A stretch of DNA of 64,000 nucleotides from assembly GCF_028128765.1 (NCBI RefSeq), contig NZ_LBJG01000005.1:62001-126000 (forward strand). The letters run 5' to 3'. This document shows positions 46,204 to 56,413 of this stretch, one piece after another. The notes beneath the pieces are model-generated. The model was given only the letters and a program-made list of their open reading frames with translations, did no database searches and was not told the origin of the DNA. Both the position numbers and the translations under genes were made by a program. Each line of letters opens with the position of its first letter. Position 1 is the stretch's first letter. This DNA comes from Bradyrhizobium sp. CCBAU 51627. GTDB lineage: Bacteria > Pseudomonadota > Alphaproteobacteria > Rhizobiales > Xanthobacteraceae.

Positions 46204-47082
46204 ATGACGCCCTACGACTACAGAGATCCAGACATTCGCCGCCGCCGGTTCCGCCCGATCCCGGTGCGGATGCTGGTTCCCAACGTCATCACACTGCTGG
46301 CGATCTGCGCCGGCCTGACCGCGATCCGGCTCTCGATCGAGGGACGTATGGCGCTCGCCGTCTATGCCATCGTGTTCGCGGCCGCGCTCGACGGCATCGA
46401 CGGCCGCGTTGCGCGCCTGATCAAGGGCCAGTCGAAATTCGGCGCCGAGCTCGACAGCCTCGCCGACTTCGTCAATTTCGGCGTCGCGCCAGGCCTGATG
46501 CTGTATTTCTGGCAACTGCACGAGCTCGGCAATGCCGGCTGGATCGCCGCGATGGTGTTTGCGATCTCCATGTGCCTGCGGCTCGCGCGTTTCAACGCCA
46601 CGCTGGACGATCCAAACAAGCCGGCTTTCGCCGCCAATTTCTTCACCGGTGTGCCGGCACCGGCCGGCGCTATCACCGTGATGTTGCCGATCTATGCGGC
46701 ATTCCTCGATCTTGGCCGCTGGCCTGCAGCGCTGACGGCCGCCTACACGCTGCTGATTGCCTTCCTGATGGTCTCGCGCCTGCCGGTGTTCTCCGGCAAG
46801 AGCATGCGGATGCGGGTGCCGCCCGAGCTGGTGTTGCCGGCGTTCGTCGCGGTGATCTTCTTCATTGCGCTGCTGATCAGCTATCCCTGGTACGTGCTGT
46901 CGATCGGCACGGTGCTGTATCTTCTTGCCTTGCCGCTCGGCTACAAATCGTACCGCGACCAGGCGCGAGCGACCGCCGCCGCGCCTGCGGGTGGCGAGAT
47001 CTCGTCGCCGCCATCGGCGCCCACAATGGCGAGCCTGTCTGAGCCGCCTCACGACGACGACCGGCCCGGACGGCTGCACTGA
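46204..47082 (+). CDS. pssA: CDP-diacylglycerol-serine O-phosphatidyltransferase
   Basis: A 292-residue integral membrane enzyme that makes phosphatidylserine for Psd. ATG 46204 has GAGGTGAGGACG upstream. The CDP-alcohol motif D-G-x2-A-R-x8-G-x3-D-x3-D is intact (DGIDGRVARLIKGQSKFGAE, LDSLADF). About eight hydrophobic segments are seen. A hydrophilic Ala/Pro-rich tail ends the protein. Confidence 0.95.
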   Translation: MTPYDYRDPDIRRRRFRPIPVRMLVPNVITLLAICAGLTAIRLSIEGRMALAVYAIVFAAALDGIDGRVARLIKGQSKFGAELDSLADFVNFGVAPGLMLYFWQLHELGNAGWIAAMVFAISMCLRLARFNATLDDPNKPAFAANFFTGVPAPAGAITVMLPIYAAFLDLGRWPAALTAAYTLLIAFLMVSRLPVFSGKSMRMRVPPELVLPAFVAVIFFIALLISYPWYVLSIGTVLYLLALPLGYKSYRDQARATAAAPAGGEISSPPSAPTMASLSEPPHDDDRPGRLH

Positions 47083-47204
47083 GCGATTACGCGCGGATAT
47101 CTGCCATGAGAGGGCTTGAGTTGGGCTCAAGCCCAATCTCGGCTATATCGCCCCGTGCCGGCGGCACCGCGCCAACAGCGGCCGCCAATCTGGGAGAGAA
47201 TGCC

Positions 47205-47924
47205 GTGACCAATTCCGCGACCGGGCCGCTGCCCGCTGCCGTCCTTGATGCGCTGGGCCGCTATGACACGCCGACGATCTGCAACGCGATGGAAGTCATC
47301 GCACCGGAGCGGCGGTTGATCGGCTTCACCACCAAGCAGCTGGTTTGTCCGTTCCCCGAGCTGCCGCCGATGGTCGGCTATGCCCGTACCGTCACGATCC
47401 GCGCGGTGCAGAAGTCTCCGCTGTCTGCCGCGGAGCAGGCCAAGCGCCGCATCGACTATTACGAATATGTCGGCACCGGCCACGGCCCGCGTATTTCGGT
47501 GATCCAGGACGTCGACGGTCCCGACATCGGTTACGGCGCATTCTGGGGCGAGGTGCAGAGCAATGTCCACAAGGCGCTCGGCTGCCTCGGCGTCGTCACC
47601 GATGGCTCGATCCGTGACGTCCCGCAATGGGCGCCGGGTTTCCAGGCGCTGGCTGGCTCGATCGGCCCGTCGCATGCGTGGGTGCATGCGGAAAGCTTTG
47701 GCGGTCAGGTTCGTGTCGCCGGCATGACGGTGAATTCCGACGATCTGATCCACGCCGACCGGCACGGCGCCATCGTAATCCCGCTCGATCTCGCAGCAAA
47801 ACTCCCCGAGGCAGCCGAGCTCTGCGGCCGCCGCGAGACGCCGATCCTCGAAATCGCCCGCAGCCCCGATTTCTCTCTGGAGAAACTCAAGGCTGCGCTG
47901 AAGCGCTCGGCGGAGATTCATTGA
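47205..47924 (+). CDS. RraA-family protein
   Basis: From GTG 47205, with TGGGAGAGA upstream, the product has 239 residues. It shows the RraA/HMG-aldolase-like fold: DALGRYDTPTICNAMEVIAP, GYARTVTIRAV, GAFWGEVQSNVHKALGCLGV, VTDGSIRDVPQ with Arg-Asp of the metal/substrate site, and the late ADRHGAIVIPLD. Relatives are 4-hydroxy-4-methyl-2-oxoglutarate aldolases, or RNase E inhibitors; which applies here is unclear. The SDR gene starts 17 bases later. Confidence 0.85.
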   Translation: MTNSATGPLPAAVLDALGRYDTPTICNAMEVIAPERRLIGFTTKQLVCPFPELPPMVGYARTVTIRAVQKSPLSAAEQAKRRIDYYEYVGTGHGPRISVIQDVDGPDIGYGAFWGEVQSNVHKALGCLGVVTDGSIRDVPQWAPGFQALAGSIGPSHAWVHAESFGGQVRVAGMTVNSDDLIHADRHGAIVIPLDLAAKLPEAAELCGRRETPILEIARSPDFSLEKLKAALKRSAEIH

Positions 47925-47941
47925 ACGTGGAGTAAGAGCGC

Positions 47942-48766
47942 ATGGACATGCGCGGCAAGACGGTGTTGATCACGGGCTCGACCGATGGCGTCGGGCGCTA
48001 TGTCGCGAGCCGCCTTGCCGCCGAAGGCGCTCACGTCCTGATCCACGGCCGTGACGCGGTGCGGGCGAAAGCGCTGATCGACAACATCGTGGAGGTCGGT
48101 CACCGAGCGCCGACCTTCTATCAAGCCGATCTGTCGTCGATGGCGGGTGCGCGCGAGCTTGCGGCAGCCGTGACGCAGGATCACCCACGTCTCGATGTCT
48201 TCGTCAGCAACGCCGGCATCGGCTCGCAGAATGACGGACCGCAACGGCAAGAGAGCCGCGACGGTTACGAGTTGCGCTTTGCGGTGAATTATCTCTCCGG
48301 CTTCCTGCTCGCCCATCTGCTGTTGCCCCTGCTGAAGGCGGCCGCGCCCTCACGCATCGTCAACGTCGCTTCTCTCGGCCAGCATCCGATCGATTTCGAC
48401 GATGTCATGATCACGCGGGGCTATAGCGGGTCTCGCGCCTATGCGCAGAGCAAGCTGTCGCAGATCATGTTCACGATCGATCTTGCGGAACAATTGAAAG
48501 GCGCCGGCATCACCGTGAACGCGCTGCATCCGGCGACCTACATGAACACCACGATGGTCCGCGCCGGCGGCGTCGCGCCGATGTCGACCGTCGAGCAGGG
48601 CGGCGCGGCGATCCTGCATCTTGTTGAAGGCGACGACGTCGCGGGAAGAAGCGGCCTGTTCTTCAACGGCATGAATGAGGCGCGCGCGAATCCGCAGGCC
48701 TATGACGCCGATGCGCGCAGGCGCCTGCGCGCGCTCAGCCTGGAGCTGACAGGACTTTCGTCCTGA
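47942..48766 (+). CDS. Short-chain dehydrogenase/reductase
   Basis: A 274-residue oxidoreductase. The cofactor loop is TGSTDGVGRYVASRL, the structural motif VSNAGIGS, catalytic Ser in VNVASLGQ and Tyr-x3-Lys in AYAQSKLSQ. The form resembles the retinol-dehydrogenase-like branch. Cofactor preference cannot be read with confidence; substrate unknown. It follows the RraA-like gene closely. Confidence 0.9.
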   Translation: MDMRGKTVLITGSTDGVGRYVASRLAAEGAHVLIHGRDAVRAKALIDNIVEVGHRAPTFYQADLSSMAGARELAAAVTQDHPRLDVFVSNAGIGSQNDGPQRQESRDGYELRFAVNYLSGFLLAHLLLPLLKAAAPSRIVNVASLGQHPIDFDDVMITRGYSGSRAYAQSKLSQIMFTIDLAEQLKGAGITVNALHPATYMNTTMVRAGGVAPMSTVEQGGAAILHLVEGDDVAGRSGLFFNGMNEARANPQAYDADARRRLRALSLELTGLSS

Positions 48767-48977
48767 CGGCTCGCTTATGGTTAGCAAAGTGTTGAGATTC
48801 GTGTCGCGGAACGGCAAGCCTGCCGCCCTTTCGATGCACCGCGCCGCTCCGTCGCACCCGCTGAACTTAACCTTTACGCGGCTTTAAGGGCGGCGCTCTA
48901 GGGTTTCCGATGCGGTTCGGGGTTGGGCCGCGCCAGCGGCCAGGACGGCCGTTGTTGTGTTCGCGTTGGAGTCTCCC

Positions 48978-49751
48978 ATGGATATCATGACGGGCGTCGG
49001 TCTCACGGCGGGCACCATCGTCATCGTGACGATGGTCCTCATGGGCGGCGACCTGCACATGTTCGTCTCCGAACATGCTGTGATTATCATCTTCGGCGGC
49101 TCGATCTCGGCCACCATGATCCGCTTTCCCTTGAGTGCTCTCCTGCATGGACTGCCGCTCGGCGCCAAATTCGCTTTCACCATGAGCCGTCTGTCGGCCC
49201 ACGACCTCGTCGACGAACTCGCCCGGATCGCCGAGATCGCCCGCAAGCAGGGTCCGGTGGGTCTCGAAAAGGTCGAGACCGACGAACCATTCCTCGCCAA
49301 GGGCATCCGCTACGTCGCCGACGGCTACGACCTCGACTTCATCCGTGACAATCTCGAGCGCGACCGCGACAACTTCCTGATGCATCTCGACGAGGGCAGC
49401 AAGATCTACCGCGCCATCGGCGACTGCGCCCCGGCCTTCGGCATGATCGGCACGCTGATCGGCATGGTGCAGATGTTCGCCAACATGACCGACCCCTCCA
49501 AGCTCGGGCCGTTCATGGCGACCGCGCTGCTCGCCACGCTCTATGGCGCGCTCGTTGCGAACCTGTTCTGTCTGCCGATCGCCGACAAGCTGCACGGCAA
49601 GCTGCTCGATGAAGAGACGAACCGCACGCTGATCATCGACGGCATCCTGATGATCCGCGACTCCAAGAGCCCGACGCTCGTGCGTGAGATGCTGCTGGCC
49701 TATCTGCCGGAGAAGCATCGTCACGCCGAAGGCGAGCCGGTGCCGGCTTGA
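48978..49751 (+). CDS. motA: Flagellar motor stator protein MotA
   Basis: A 257-residue MotA/PomA-like protein from ATG 48978 with GGAG seven bases upstream. Membrane helices at about residues 5-25, 35-52, 150-170 and 180-200 include AVIIIFGGSISATMIRFPLS and APAFGMIGTLIGMVQMFANM, the MotA/TolQ channel helices; the cytoplasmic loop is large and charged. It conducts ions with MotB to turn the motor. Only the stator pair is here; other flagellar genes are outside the window. Confidence 0.9.
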   Translation: MDIMTGVGLTAGTIVIVTMVLMGGDLHMFVSEHAVIIIFGGSISATMIRFPLSALLHGLPLGAKFAFTMSRLSAHDLVDELARIAEIARKQGPVGLEKVETDEPFLAKGIRYVADGYDLDFIRDNLERDRDNFLMHLDEGSKIYRAIGDCAPAFGMIGTLIGMVQMFANMTDPSKLGPFMATALLATLYGALVANLFCLPIADKLHGKLLDEETNRTLIIDGILMIRDSKSPTLVREMLLAYLPEKHRHAEGEPVPA

Positions 49752-49774
49752 GGCCGGACGCCGGGGTCTAGGTC

Positions 49775-50605
49775 ATGGCCAAGAAGAAGCGCGGCGATGC
49801 ACATGGGGGTGGTCACGGCTGGTTCGTGACCTTCGCCGACCTGATGGGGCTGATGATGAGCTTCTTCGTGATGCTCGTCGCGTTCTCGACCCAGGATGCC
49901 AACAAGCTGAAGGTCGTCGCCGGCTCCATGCGCGATGCCTTCGGCGTGCAGAGCGAAGCGCGATATGCCGGCATCGTCGAGTCGGACGGCCTGCCGACCC
50001 GGCCGCGGCTGAAGAACGTCGATCACATCGAGCCCGAGGACGCCTCGAACACGCCGACGCCGGACCAGGAAGATCGCGACCGGACCTCGGGCGCGAAGAT
50101 GAAGATCGATCGCAATTTTGCGCTCGCTGCGGCCTCGCTGCGACAGGCGCTGCAGGACATGCCGGAACTGACCGAAATGTCCAAGCACATCATGTTCGAG
50201 GAGACCAAGCAGGGCCTCAACCTCGAGATCGTCGATCAGGACGGCCGCTCGATGTTCGCGGATGGCTCCAAGGTGCCTTACGACCGCACCCGCCGCCTGA
50301 TTGAGAAGCTCGCGGTCCCGCTCAAGGCGACCCCCTTGCGCGTCTCCATCACCGGCCACACCGCGGCTGGCTTCGTGCCGACCCGCAGCGACTACGGTGC
50401 CTTTGATCTCTCGGCCGACCGTGCCAACGCCGTACGCCAGATCCTCGAGCGCGAGGGCTTGCCGCCGTCACACATTTTTGCCATTTCCGGCAAGGCAGAC
50501 ACCCAGCCTTTGTTCCCCGACGATCCGTCGCTCGCCGCGAACCGCCGCGTCACCATCACCCTGATGCGCGAAGATCCGCCGCTGCCGCCGAACTTGAAGC
50601 CCTAA
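49775..50605 (+). CDS. motB: Flagellar motor stator protein MotB
   Basis: A 276-residue protein with one N-terminal helix ([19 protein letters not shown]) carrying the ion-binding Asp22, a plug-like acidic region, then an OmpA-like peptidoglycan-binding domain (about residues 155-270: [48 protein letters not shown]). The ion is not resolved by eye; the family includes both proton and sodium forms. It lies 23 bases after motA. Confidence 0.9.
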   Translation: MAKKKRGDAHGGGHGWFVTFADLMGLMMSFFVMLVAFSTQDANKLKVVAGSMRDAFGVQSEARYAGIVESDGLPTRPRLKNVDHIEPEDASNTPTPDQEDRDRTSGAKMKIDRNFALAAASLRQALQDMPELTEMSKHIMFEETKQGLNLEIVDQDGRSMFADGSKVPYDRTRRLIEKLAVPLKATPLRVSITGHTAAGFVPTRSDYGAFDLSADRANAVRQILEREGLPPSHIFAISGKADTQPLFPDDPSLAANRRVTITLMREDPPLPPNLKP

Positions 50606-50777
50606 ATCTCTTGCGCTACCATTTTACCTGAGGCCATCAGTCGCGAGGGCGACGAACGTGGCCCGGCCGTCACACCATCCGCTGCTGCGCCTGCTATGGT
50701 GGTGGCTGATTGACAGGCGTGGCGGAAGCGTCAAAAGGCGCCGGATCAATTCCAGGGACGAAGCGTTTTCCACCCTC

Positions 50778-52676
50778 ATGACGGCGAGCATCACACAGGC
50801 CGAGACCCTGGAGGGGCCGGTCACCTCGGGATTTTGGTCCCTTACGCTTGGGAGCATCGGCGTCGTATTCGGCGACATCGGCACCTCGCCACTTTACGCA
50901 TTCCACGAGGCGGTCAGAGGCGCAGCGCACGGCGAGCCGGTGACTCGGATCATGGTGCTCGGCGTGCTGTCGCTGATCCTGTGGGCGCTGCTGATCGTCG
51001 TCACCGCCAAATACGTCCTGCTGCTGTTGCGCGCCGACAATAACGGGGAGGGTGGTACGCTCTCTCTGATGGCGCTCGGCCAGCGCGCGCTGGGGCGACG
51101 GAGCTGGTTTCTGCTCGCGCTCGGCGTGGTCGGCGCCTCCATGTTCATCGGCGATTCCATGATCACGCCGGCGATCTCGGTGTTGTCGGCGGTCGACGGC
51201 CTCAAGCTCGCGACGCCCGCGTTCGAGCACTATGTCGTGCCGCTCACGGTGCTGATCCTGGTGTTGCTGTTTGCGGTCCAGAGCAAGGGGACGGCGCTGG
51301 TGGCTTCGGCCTTCGGACCGGTGATGGTGATCTGGTTCGCCTGTCTGGCCGTGCTGGGTGTCATTCACATCGCCGACGACCCGTCGGTGCTGGCCGCGAT
51401 CAATCCCTATTACGCGCTGCAATTCCTGCTGTCGCACGGCACGATCGGCCTGGTGACGCTCGGCGCCGTCTTCCTTGCTGTCACCGGCGGCGAGGCGCTC
51501 TACGCCGATCTCGGCCATTTCGGCCGCAAACCGATTCAGTCGGCCTGGATGTTCTTCGTGTTGCCCGCGCTGCTGATCAACTATTTCGGGCAAGGGGCGC
51601 TGGTGCTGTCCGATCCGGGCGCGATCGAGCATTCGTTCTATCGCATGGTGCCCGAGCATCTGGTGCTGCCGCTGGTCGGGCTTGCGACTGCCGCGACGGT
51701 GATCGCGAGCCAGGCCGTGATCACCGGTGCCTATTCGCTGGTCTATCAGGCCGTGCAACTCGGCCTCTTGCCGCGCTTCGAGGTGCGCTACACCTCCGAG
51801 GCCCACGCCGGCCAGATCTACCTGCCGCGTGTCAATCGCTTGTTGCTGATCGGTGTGATGCTGTTGGTGCTGTTGTTCCATACGCCCAGCAACCTGGCTT
51901 CGGCCTACGGCATCGCGGTCTCCACCACCATGGTCGCTGACGGGATCATGGGCTTCGTGGTGATCTGGAAATTGTGGAATTGGCGCGCCGCCACCGCGGC
52001 GGTCGTCATCCTGCCCTTCGTCATGGTCGACATGACCTTCTTCAGCGCCAATCTGCTCAAACTGCTTGAGGGCGCCTGGGTGCCGCTGCTGTTCGGCGCG
52101 ACCATGGCGGCGACGATCTGGACCTGGCGGCGCGGCTCGGGAATCCTGATCCAGAAGACGCGCCGGATCGAGGTGCCGCTGGACGATCTGATCCGCAGCC
52201 TGGAAAAGCGGCCGCCGCACATCGTCAAGGGAACGGCGGTGTTCTTGACCAGCGATCCGGCCTTTGTGCCAACCGCGCTCCTGCACAATCTCAAGCACAA
52301 CAAGGTGCTGCACGAGCATAACGTTATCCTGACCATCGAGACCGCGCATACGCCGCGGGTCGACCTGTCCGAGCGTTTCCGCATGGAGAAGATCACCGAC
52401 AAGTTTTCCAAGGTTCGCCTGCGCTTCGGCTTCATGGAGCAGCCGAACGTGCCCAAGGCGCTCGCCATCGCGCGCAAGCAAGGCTGGCAGTTCGACATCA
52501 TGTCGACGTCATTCTTCGTATCCCGGCGCGCGCTGAAGGCGTCGGCGCAGTCCGGCATGCCGCTTTGGCAGGACCATCTGTTCATCGCGCTCAGCCGCTC
52601 GGCCAACGACGCCACCGACTATTTCCAGATTCCGACCGGGCGGGTGGTTGAAGTCGGCACACAAGTCACCATTTGA
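50778..52676 (+). CDS. kup: Kup potassium uptake protein, copy 1
   Basis: A 632-residue low-affinity K+/H+ symporter from ATG 50778 ([15 protein letters not shown]). The first helix has [20 protein letters not shown] and the next [20 protein letters not shown], both strictly Kup. About 12 membrane helices are followed by a cytoplasmic tail of some 160 residues ([30 protein letters not shown], the last part ending [10 protein letters not shown]). The open frame to 50658 is not used. A second, similar gene follows 133 bases later. A palindrome upstream of copy 2 hints at separate control. Confidence 0.95.
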   Translation: MTASITQAETLEGPVTSGFWSLTLGSIGVVFGDIGTSPLYAFHEAVRGAAHGEPVTRIMVLGVLSLILWALLIVVTAKYVLLLLRADNNGEGGTLSLMALGQRALGRRSWFLLALGVVGASMFIGDSMITPAISVLSAVDGLKLATPAFEHYVVPLTVLILVLLFAVQSKGTALVASAFGPVMVIWFACLAVLGVIHIADDPSVLAAINPYYALQFLLSHGTIGLVTLGAVFLAVTGGEALYADLGHFGRKPIQSAWMFFVLPALLINYFGQGALVLSDPGAIEHSFYRMVPEHLVLPLVGLATAATVIASQAVITGAYSLVYQAVQLGLLPRFEVRYTSEAHAGQIYLPRVNRLLLIGVMLLVLLFHTPSNLASAYGIAVSTTMVADGIMGFVVIWKLWNWRAATAAVVILPFVMVDMTFFSANLLKLLEGAWVPLLFGATMAATIWTWRRGSGILIQKTRRIEVPLDDLIRSLEKRPPHIVKGTAVFLTSDPAFVPTALLHNLKHNKVLHEHNVILTIETAHTPRVDLSERFRMEKITDKFSKVRLRFGFMEQPNVPKALAIARKQGWQFDIMSTSFFVSRRALKASAQSGMPLWQDHLFIALSRSANDATDYFQIPTGRVVEVGTQVTI

Positions 52677-52687
52677 CAGGCGGAACT

Positions 52688-52701
52688 ATGCAAATTTGCA
52701 T
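52688..52701. promoter_or_regulatory. Perfect 14-bp palindrome upstream of kup copy 2
   Basis: ATGCAAATTTGCAT at 52688-52701 is self-complementary. It lies 109 bases before the copy 2 start and 12 bases after the copy 1 stop. It could be an operator for differential kup expression; no regulator is identified. Confidence 0.5.
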
Positions 52702-52809
52702 GCCAAGGACCCGAAATCGGGCTAGGCTATGTCAGCAGCGCAGGCCTATAAGCCCCGCGCTCTTCCGCCGTTGTGCAGCGAAGCATTTTAGAGGCCACTG
52801 GGCTCTCCC

Positions 52810-54735
52810 ATGACAAGTGACGTAGTAGGTCCCGCCCCGGAAACGGCGGCGGCCAATGGGCATGGCGACGCCCACACCACCGCCGGTTTCGGCGCGCTGA
52901 CGCTCGGCAGCATCGGCGTCGTCTACGGCGATATCGGCACTAGCCCGCTGTATGCCCTGCGCGAGGCCGTGGTCGCCGCCTCGGGCGCAGGCAATGTGCC
53001 GACGACGGCCGCCGTGCTGGGTGTGCTCTCGCTGATCCTATGGGCGCTCATTGTTGTGGTGACGCTGAAATATGTGGTGATCCTGCTTCGTGCCGATAAC
53101 AATGGTGAGGGCGGCACGCTGGCCTTGATGGCGCTGGCCCAGCGCGCGGTCGGGAAGGGGGGCGCGATTGTCCTTCTCGGCATCATCTCGGGTGCGCTGT
53201 TCTACGGCGATGCGGTCATCACGCCTGCGCTGTCGGTGCTGTCAGCCGTGGAAGGTACCAAGGACCTCACCGAGAGCTTCGAGCCGTATATCGTGCCGCT
53301 GACAATCCTAATCCTGGTTGCGCTGTTTGCCGCGCAATCGCGCGGCACGGCGCGCGTTGCGGCCTTCTTCGGCCCAATCACGTGCATCTGGTTTGCGGCC
53401 ATTGCAGTGGCGGCGATCGGCCCGATCCTGAACCAGCCGCACGTACTGCTCGCGCTGAACCCGCTCTATGCCGTGTCCTTCATGCTCCACCACGGCATCA
53501 TCGGCTTTGTGACGCTCGGCGCTGTCTTTCTGGCCGTCACCGGCGCCGAGGCGCTCTATGCTGACCTCGGCCATTTCGGCAAGCGGCCGATCCAGGCCGC
53601 TTGGCTGTTCATCGTGCTGCCGTCTCTGGCGCTCAACTACATCGGACAGGCAGCGCTTGTGATTGCCGACCCCAAGGCGATCGAGAGTCCCTTCTTTCAG
53701 TTGTACCCCCAAGGATGGATCCGGGGCGGAATGGTCCTTCTCGCAACAATCGCCACCGTCATCGCGAGCCAGGCCGTCATCACCGGCGCCTATTCGCTGA
53801 CGCGCCAAGCGATTCAGCTAGGGCTTTTGCCGCGCTTTGAAATTCGCCATACATCTGAAGCCCATTCCGGCCAGATCTTCATGCCGCGCATCAACCAGCT
53901 GCTGCTGGTCGCGGTGGTGCTGTTGGTGCTTTTGTTCCGCTCCTCCAGCGCGCTGGCCTCCGCTTACGGCATCTCCGTCACCGGCACCATGGTGGTCACG
54001 GCCATGATGGGCTTTGTCGTGATCTGGAAGGTCTGGCGATGGTCGCCCATCGCTGCGGCCGCCCTGATTGCGCCATTCCTGTTCCTCGACCTGACCTTCC
54101 TGGCCGCCAACCTACTGAAGGTGTTCGAGGGCGGCTGGGTGCCGCTGGCGCTCGGGGCGCTCATGATCATCCTGATGTACACGTGGCGGCGCGGCAGCCG
54201 GCTTCTGTTCGAGAAGTCGCGCAAGCTCGAATTCCCGCTCGCCGACCTCGTGGCGATGCTGGAGAAGCGGCCGCCGCAACGCGTGCCCGGCACGGCGGTG
54301 TTCCTGACCTCGGATCCGCTCAGCGCGCCGACCGCGCTGATGCACAGCCTGAAACACTACAAGGTGCTTCACGAGAAGAATGTCATCCTCACCATCGAGA
54401 CCGCGCAGACCCCGCGGATCGATCCGGCGGAGCGCGTCAAGCTGGAACAAGTCAGCCCGACCTTCTCCAAGGTGACGCTGAAGTTCGGCTTCATGGAATC
54501 GCCCAACGTGCCGAAGGCGCTCGCCATCGCTCGCAAGCTCGGCTGGCAGTTCGACATCATGTCGACCTCGTTCTTCCTGTCGCGCAGGGCGCTCAAGCCG
54601 GCCGCCCATTCCGGCATGCCGCGCTGGCAGGATCGGCTGTTCATCTCGCTCAGCCGTTCCGCAAACGATGCCACCGACTACTTCCAGATCCCCTCCGGCC
54701 GCGTGGTCGAGGTCGGTACGCAGGTGACGATCTAG
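52810..54735 (+). CDS. kup: Kup potassium uptake protein, copy 2
   Basis: A 641-residue tandem paralogue of copy 1, with the same opening helices ([40 protein letters not shown]), helix count, and tail ([36 protein letters not shown], end [10 protein letters not shown]). The N-terminus is more Ala/Gly-rich. The pair arose by duplication, and the divergence of their N-termini and intergenic palindrome suggest different regulation rather than redundancy. Confidence 0.95.
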   Translation: MTSDVVGPAPETAAANGHGDAHTTAGFGALTLGSIGVVYGDIGTSPLYALREAVVAASGAGNVPTTAAVLGVLSLILWALIVVVTLKYVVILLRADNNGEGGTLALMALAQRAVGKGGAIVLLGIISGALFYGDAVITPALSVLSAVEGTKDLTESFEPYIVPLTILILVALFAAQSRGTARVAAFFGPITCIWFAAIAVAAIGPILNQPHVLLALNPLYAVSFMLHHGIIGFVTLGAVFLAVTGAEALYADLGHFGKRPIQAAWLFIVLPSLALNYIGQAALVIADPKAIESPFFQLYPQGWIRGGMVLLATIATVIASQAVITGAYSLTRQAIQLGLLPRFEIRHTSEAHSGQIFMPRINQLLLVAVVLLVLLFRSSSALASAYGISVTGTMVVTAMMGFVVIWKVWRWSPIAAAALIAPFLFLDLTFLAANLLKVFEGGWVPLALGALMIILMYTWRRGSRLLFEKSRKLEFPLADLVAMLEKRPPQRVPGTAVFLTSDPLSAPTALMHSLKHYKVLHEKNVILTIETAQTPRIDPAERVKLEQVSPTFSKVTLKFGFMESPNVPKALAIARKLGWQFDIMSTSFFLSRRALKPAAHSGMPRWQDRLFISLSRSANDATDYFQIPSGRVVEVGTQVTI

Positions 54736-54893
54736 GGTCAGGATTCAAAGCCGCACTTCAAGTGGCTGCGATTTAGCTTTAACTTGCGCAAGGCAGCTCA
54801 AGCCTTTGTAGCGCTTGATTTTCGCATGCCGAGAGGCGAGGTTGCCGGCCGCCGGGATCGCCCCGGGAGCGACCTGCGACGTTGGAGGATGAT

Positions 54894-55220
54894 GTGGCGA
54901 ATCAAGTACAGGATCTGACCCCGGACGAGGTCTCCAAAGGTGTCGCGGAAGGGCGCTATCTGCTGGTCGACGTCCGTGAGCCGAACGAGGTCGAGGCCGA
55001 GGCTTACCCTTACGGCGTCGTCGTGCCGCTCTCGACCTTCGATCCCAAGGCGATCCCCGATCCCCAGGGCAAAGAGGTCGTATTCGCCTGCCGCTCCGGC
55101 AAGCGCTCGGTGACCGCCTCGCTTGCCGCCCAGGCCGCGGGCCTGCCCTACGACAAGCATCTGGCCGGCGGCATGCTCGGCTGGAAGGCGGCGGGGCTTC
55201 CCAGCAAGGTCGGCGGCTGA
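54894..55220 (+). CDS. Rhodanese-like sulfurtransferase
   Basis: A 108-residue single-domain rhodanese from GTG 54894, with GGAGGATGAT upstream. It has VDVREPNEVEAEAYPYGVVV and the active loop FACRSGKRS with Cys66, plus the ending GGMLGWKAAGLP. Such small proteins carry persulfide sulphur. The next gene starts eight bases later, so they are co-transcribed. Confidence 0.92.
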   Translation: MANQVQDLTPDEVSKGVAEGRYLLVDVREPNEVEAEAYPYGVVVPLSTFDPKAIPDPQGKEVVFACRSGKRSVTASLAAQAAGLPYDKHLAGGMLGWKAAGLPSKVGG

Positions 55221-55228
55221 TCGGCCCG

Positions 55229-56407
55229 ATGTCCAAAAGCTCGTCCCTGAACAAGGTCTTCGCCGACCTTCCTGTCACCATCTTCGAGGCGATGTCGCAG
55301 GCCGCGCGCGACAATGCCGCCATCAATCTCGGCCAGGGCTTCCCCGACGATCCCGGCCCCGAGGACATCCGCCGCGCCGCGGCAGAGGCCTCGCTGAACG
55401 GTTACAACCAGTACCCCTCGATGATGGGCCTGCCGGAACTGCGTCAGGCGATCGCGACCCATTACGGCCACTGGCATGGCCTGAAGCTCGATCCGATGAC
55501 CGAGGTGATGGTGACCTCAGGCGGCACCGAGGCGCTGACCTCGGCGATCCTGGCGGTGGTGCAGCCGGGCGACGAGGTGGTCTGCTTCCAGCCGGTCTAT
55601 GATTCTTACTTGCCGATCATTCGCCAGGCCGGCGGCATGCCGCGCCTCGTCCGGCTTGAGCCGCCGCACTGGCGGCTGAATGAGGACATGCTGAAAAGCG
55701 TCTTCAATTCAAAGACCAAGGCGGTGCTGTTCAACAATCCTCTGAATCCGTCCGCGGTGGTTTATCCACGCGAGGACCTCGAGCTGCTGGCGCGCTACTG
55801 CCAGGAGTTCGACGTCATCGCGATCTGCGACGAGGTCTGGGAGCACGTCACCTTCGACGAGCACAAGCACATCCCGCTGATCACCATTCCGGGCATGCGC
55901 GAGCGCACCATCAAGGTCGGCTCGGCCGGCAAGATCTTCTCGTTGACCGGCTGGAAGATCGGCTTCGTCTGCGCCGCGCCGCCGCTGCTCCGCGTCGCCG
56001 CCAAGGTGCACCAGTTCCTGACCTTCACCACCGCTCCGAACCTCCAGGCCGCCGTCGCTTACGGCCTCGGCAAGTCCGACGACTACTTCCTGTCGATGCG
56101 CAAGGATTTGACGCGGAGCCGGGACCGCCTGACCAGGGGGCTGGAGAGCCTCGGCTTCCCCGTGCTGAAGTCGCAAGGAACCTACTTCCTCACCGTCGAC
56201 CTGTCGCCGCTCGGGCTCAACGAGAGCGACACCGAGTTCTGCTGGCGCATCGTCAAGGACTACAAGGTGGCGGCAATCCCGGTGTCGGCGTTCTACGAGC
56301 AGGACCCGGTGACCTCGGTGGTGCGCTTCTGCTTCGCCAAGAAGGACGAGACGCTCGACACCGCGCTGGAGCGGCTGTCTGACGCGGTACGTGGACGCAA
56401 GAGGTAG
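55229..56407 (+). CDS. PLP-dependent class I/II aminotransferase
   Basis: A 392-residue fold-type I aminotransferase. Substrate/PLP features are GQGFPDDPGPEDI, TSGGTEALTSAILAVVQPGD, NNPLNPSAVVYPREDLE, the Asp-Glu in AICDEVWEHV, and PLP-Lys235 in GSAGKIFSLTGWK. It resembles YbdL/kynurenine-type aminotransferases that use methionine, phenylalanine or similar. The exact substrate is not certain. It follows a sulphur-transferring rhodanese, which slightly favours a sulphur amino acid. Confidence 0.88.
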   Translation: MSKSSSLNKVFADLPVTIFEAMSQAARDNAAINLGQGFPDDPGPEDIRRAAAEASLNGYNQYPSMMGLPELRQAIATHYGHWHGLKLDPMTEVMVTSGGTEALTSAILAVVQPGDEVVCFQPVYDSYLPIIRQAGGMPRLVRLEPPHWRLNEDMLKSVFNSKTKAVLFNNPLNPSAVVYPREDLELLARYCQEFDVIAICDEVWEHVTFDEHKHIPLITIPGMRERTIKVGSAGKIFSLTGWKIGFVCAAPPLLRVAAKVHQFLTFTTAPNLQAAVAYGLGKSDDYFLSMRKDLTRSRDRLTRGLESLGFPVLKSQGTYFLTVDLSPLGLNESDTEFCWRIVKDYKVAAIPVSAFYEQDPVTSVVRFCFAKKDETLDTALERLSDAVRGRKR

Positions 56408-56413
56408 ACAGGG

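Noticed and set aside
48867..48887. Full CtrA site TTAA-N7-TTAA upstream of motA
   Set aside because: The two TTAA blocks are 13 bases apart, not seven, so only half-site similarity remains.
50694..52481. A 595-codon open frame antisense to kup copy 1
   Set aside because: It is a shadow of the GC-rich kup coding sequence: composition is skewed to Arg, Gln, Asp and His and no domain appears, while the kup frame is unambiguous.
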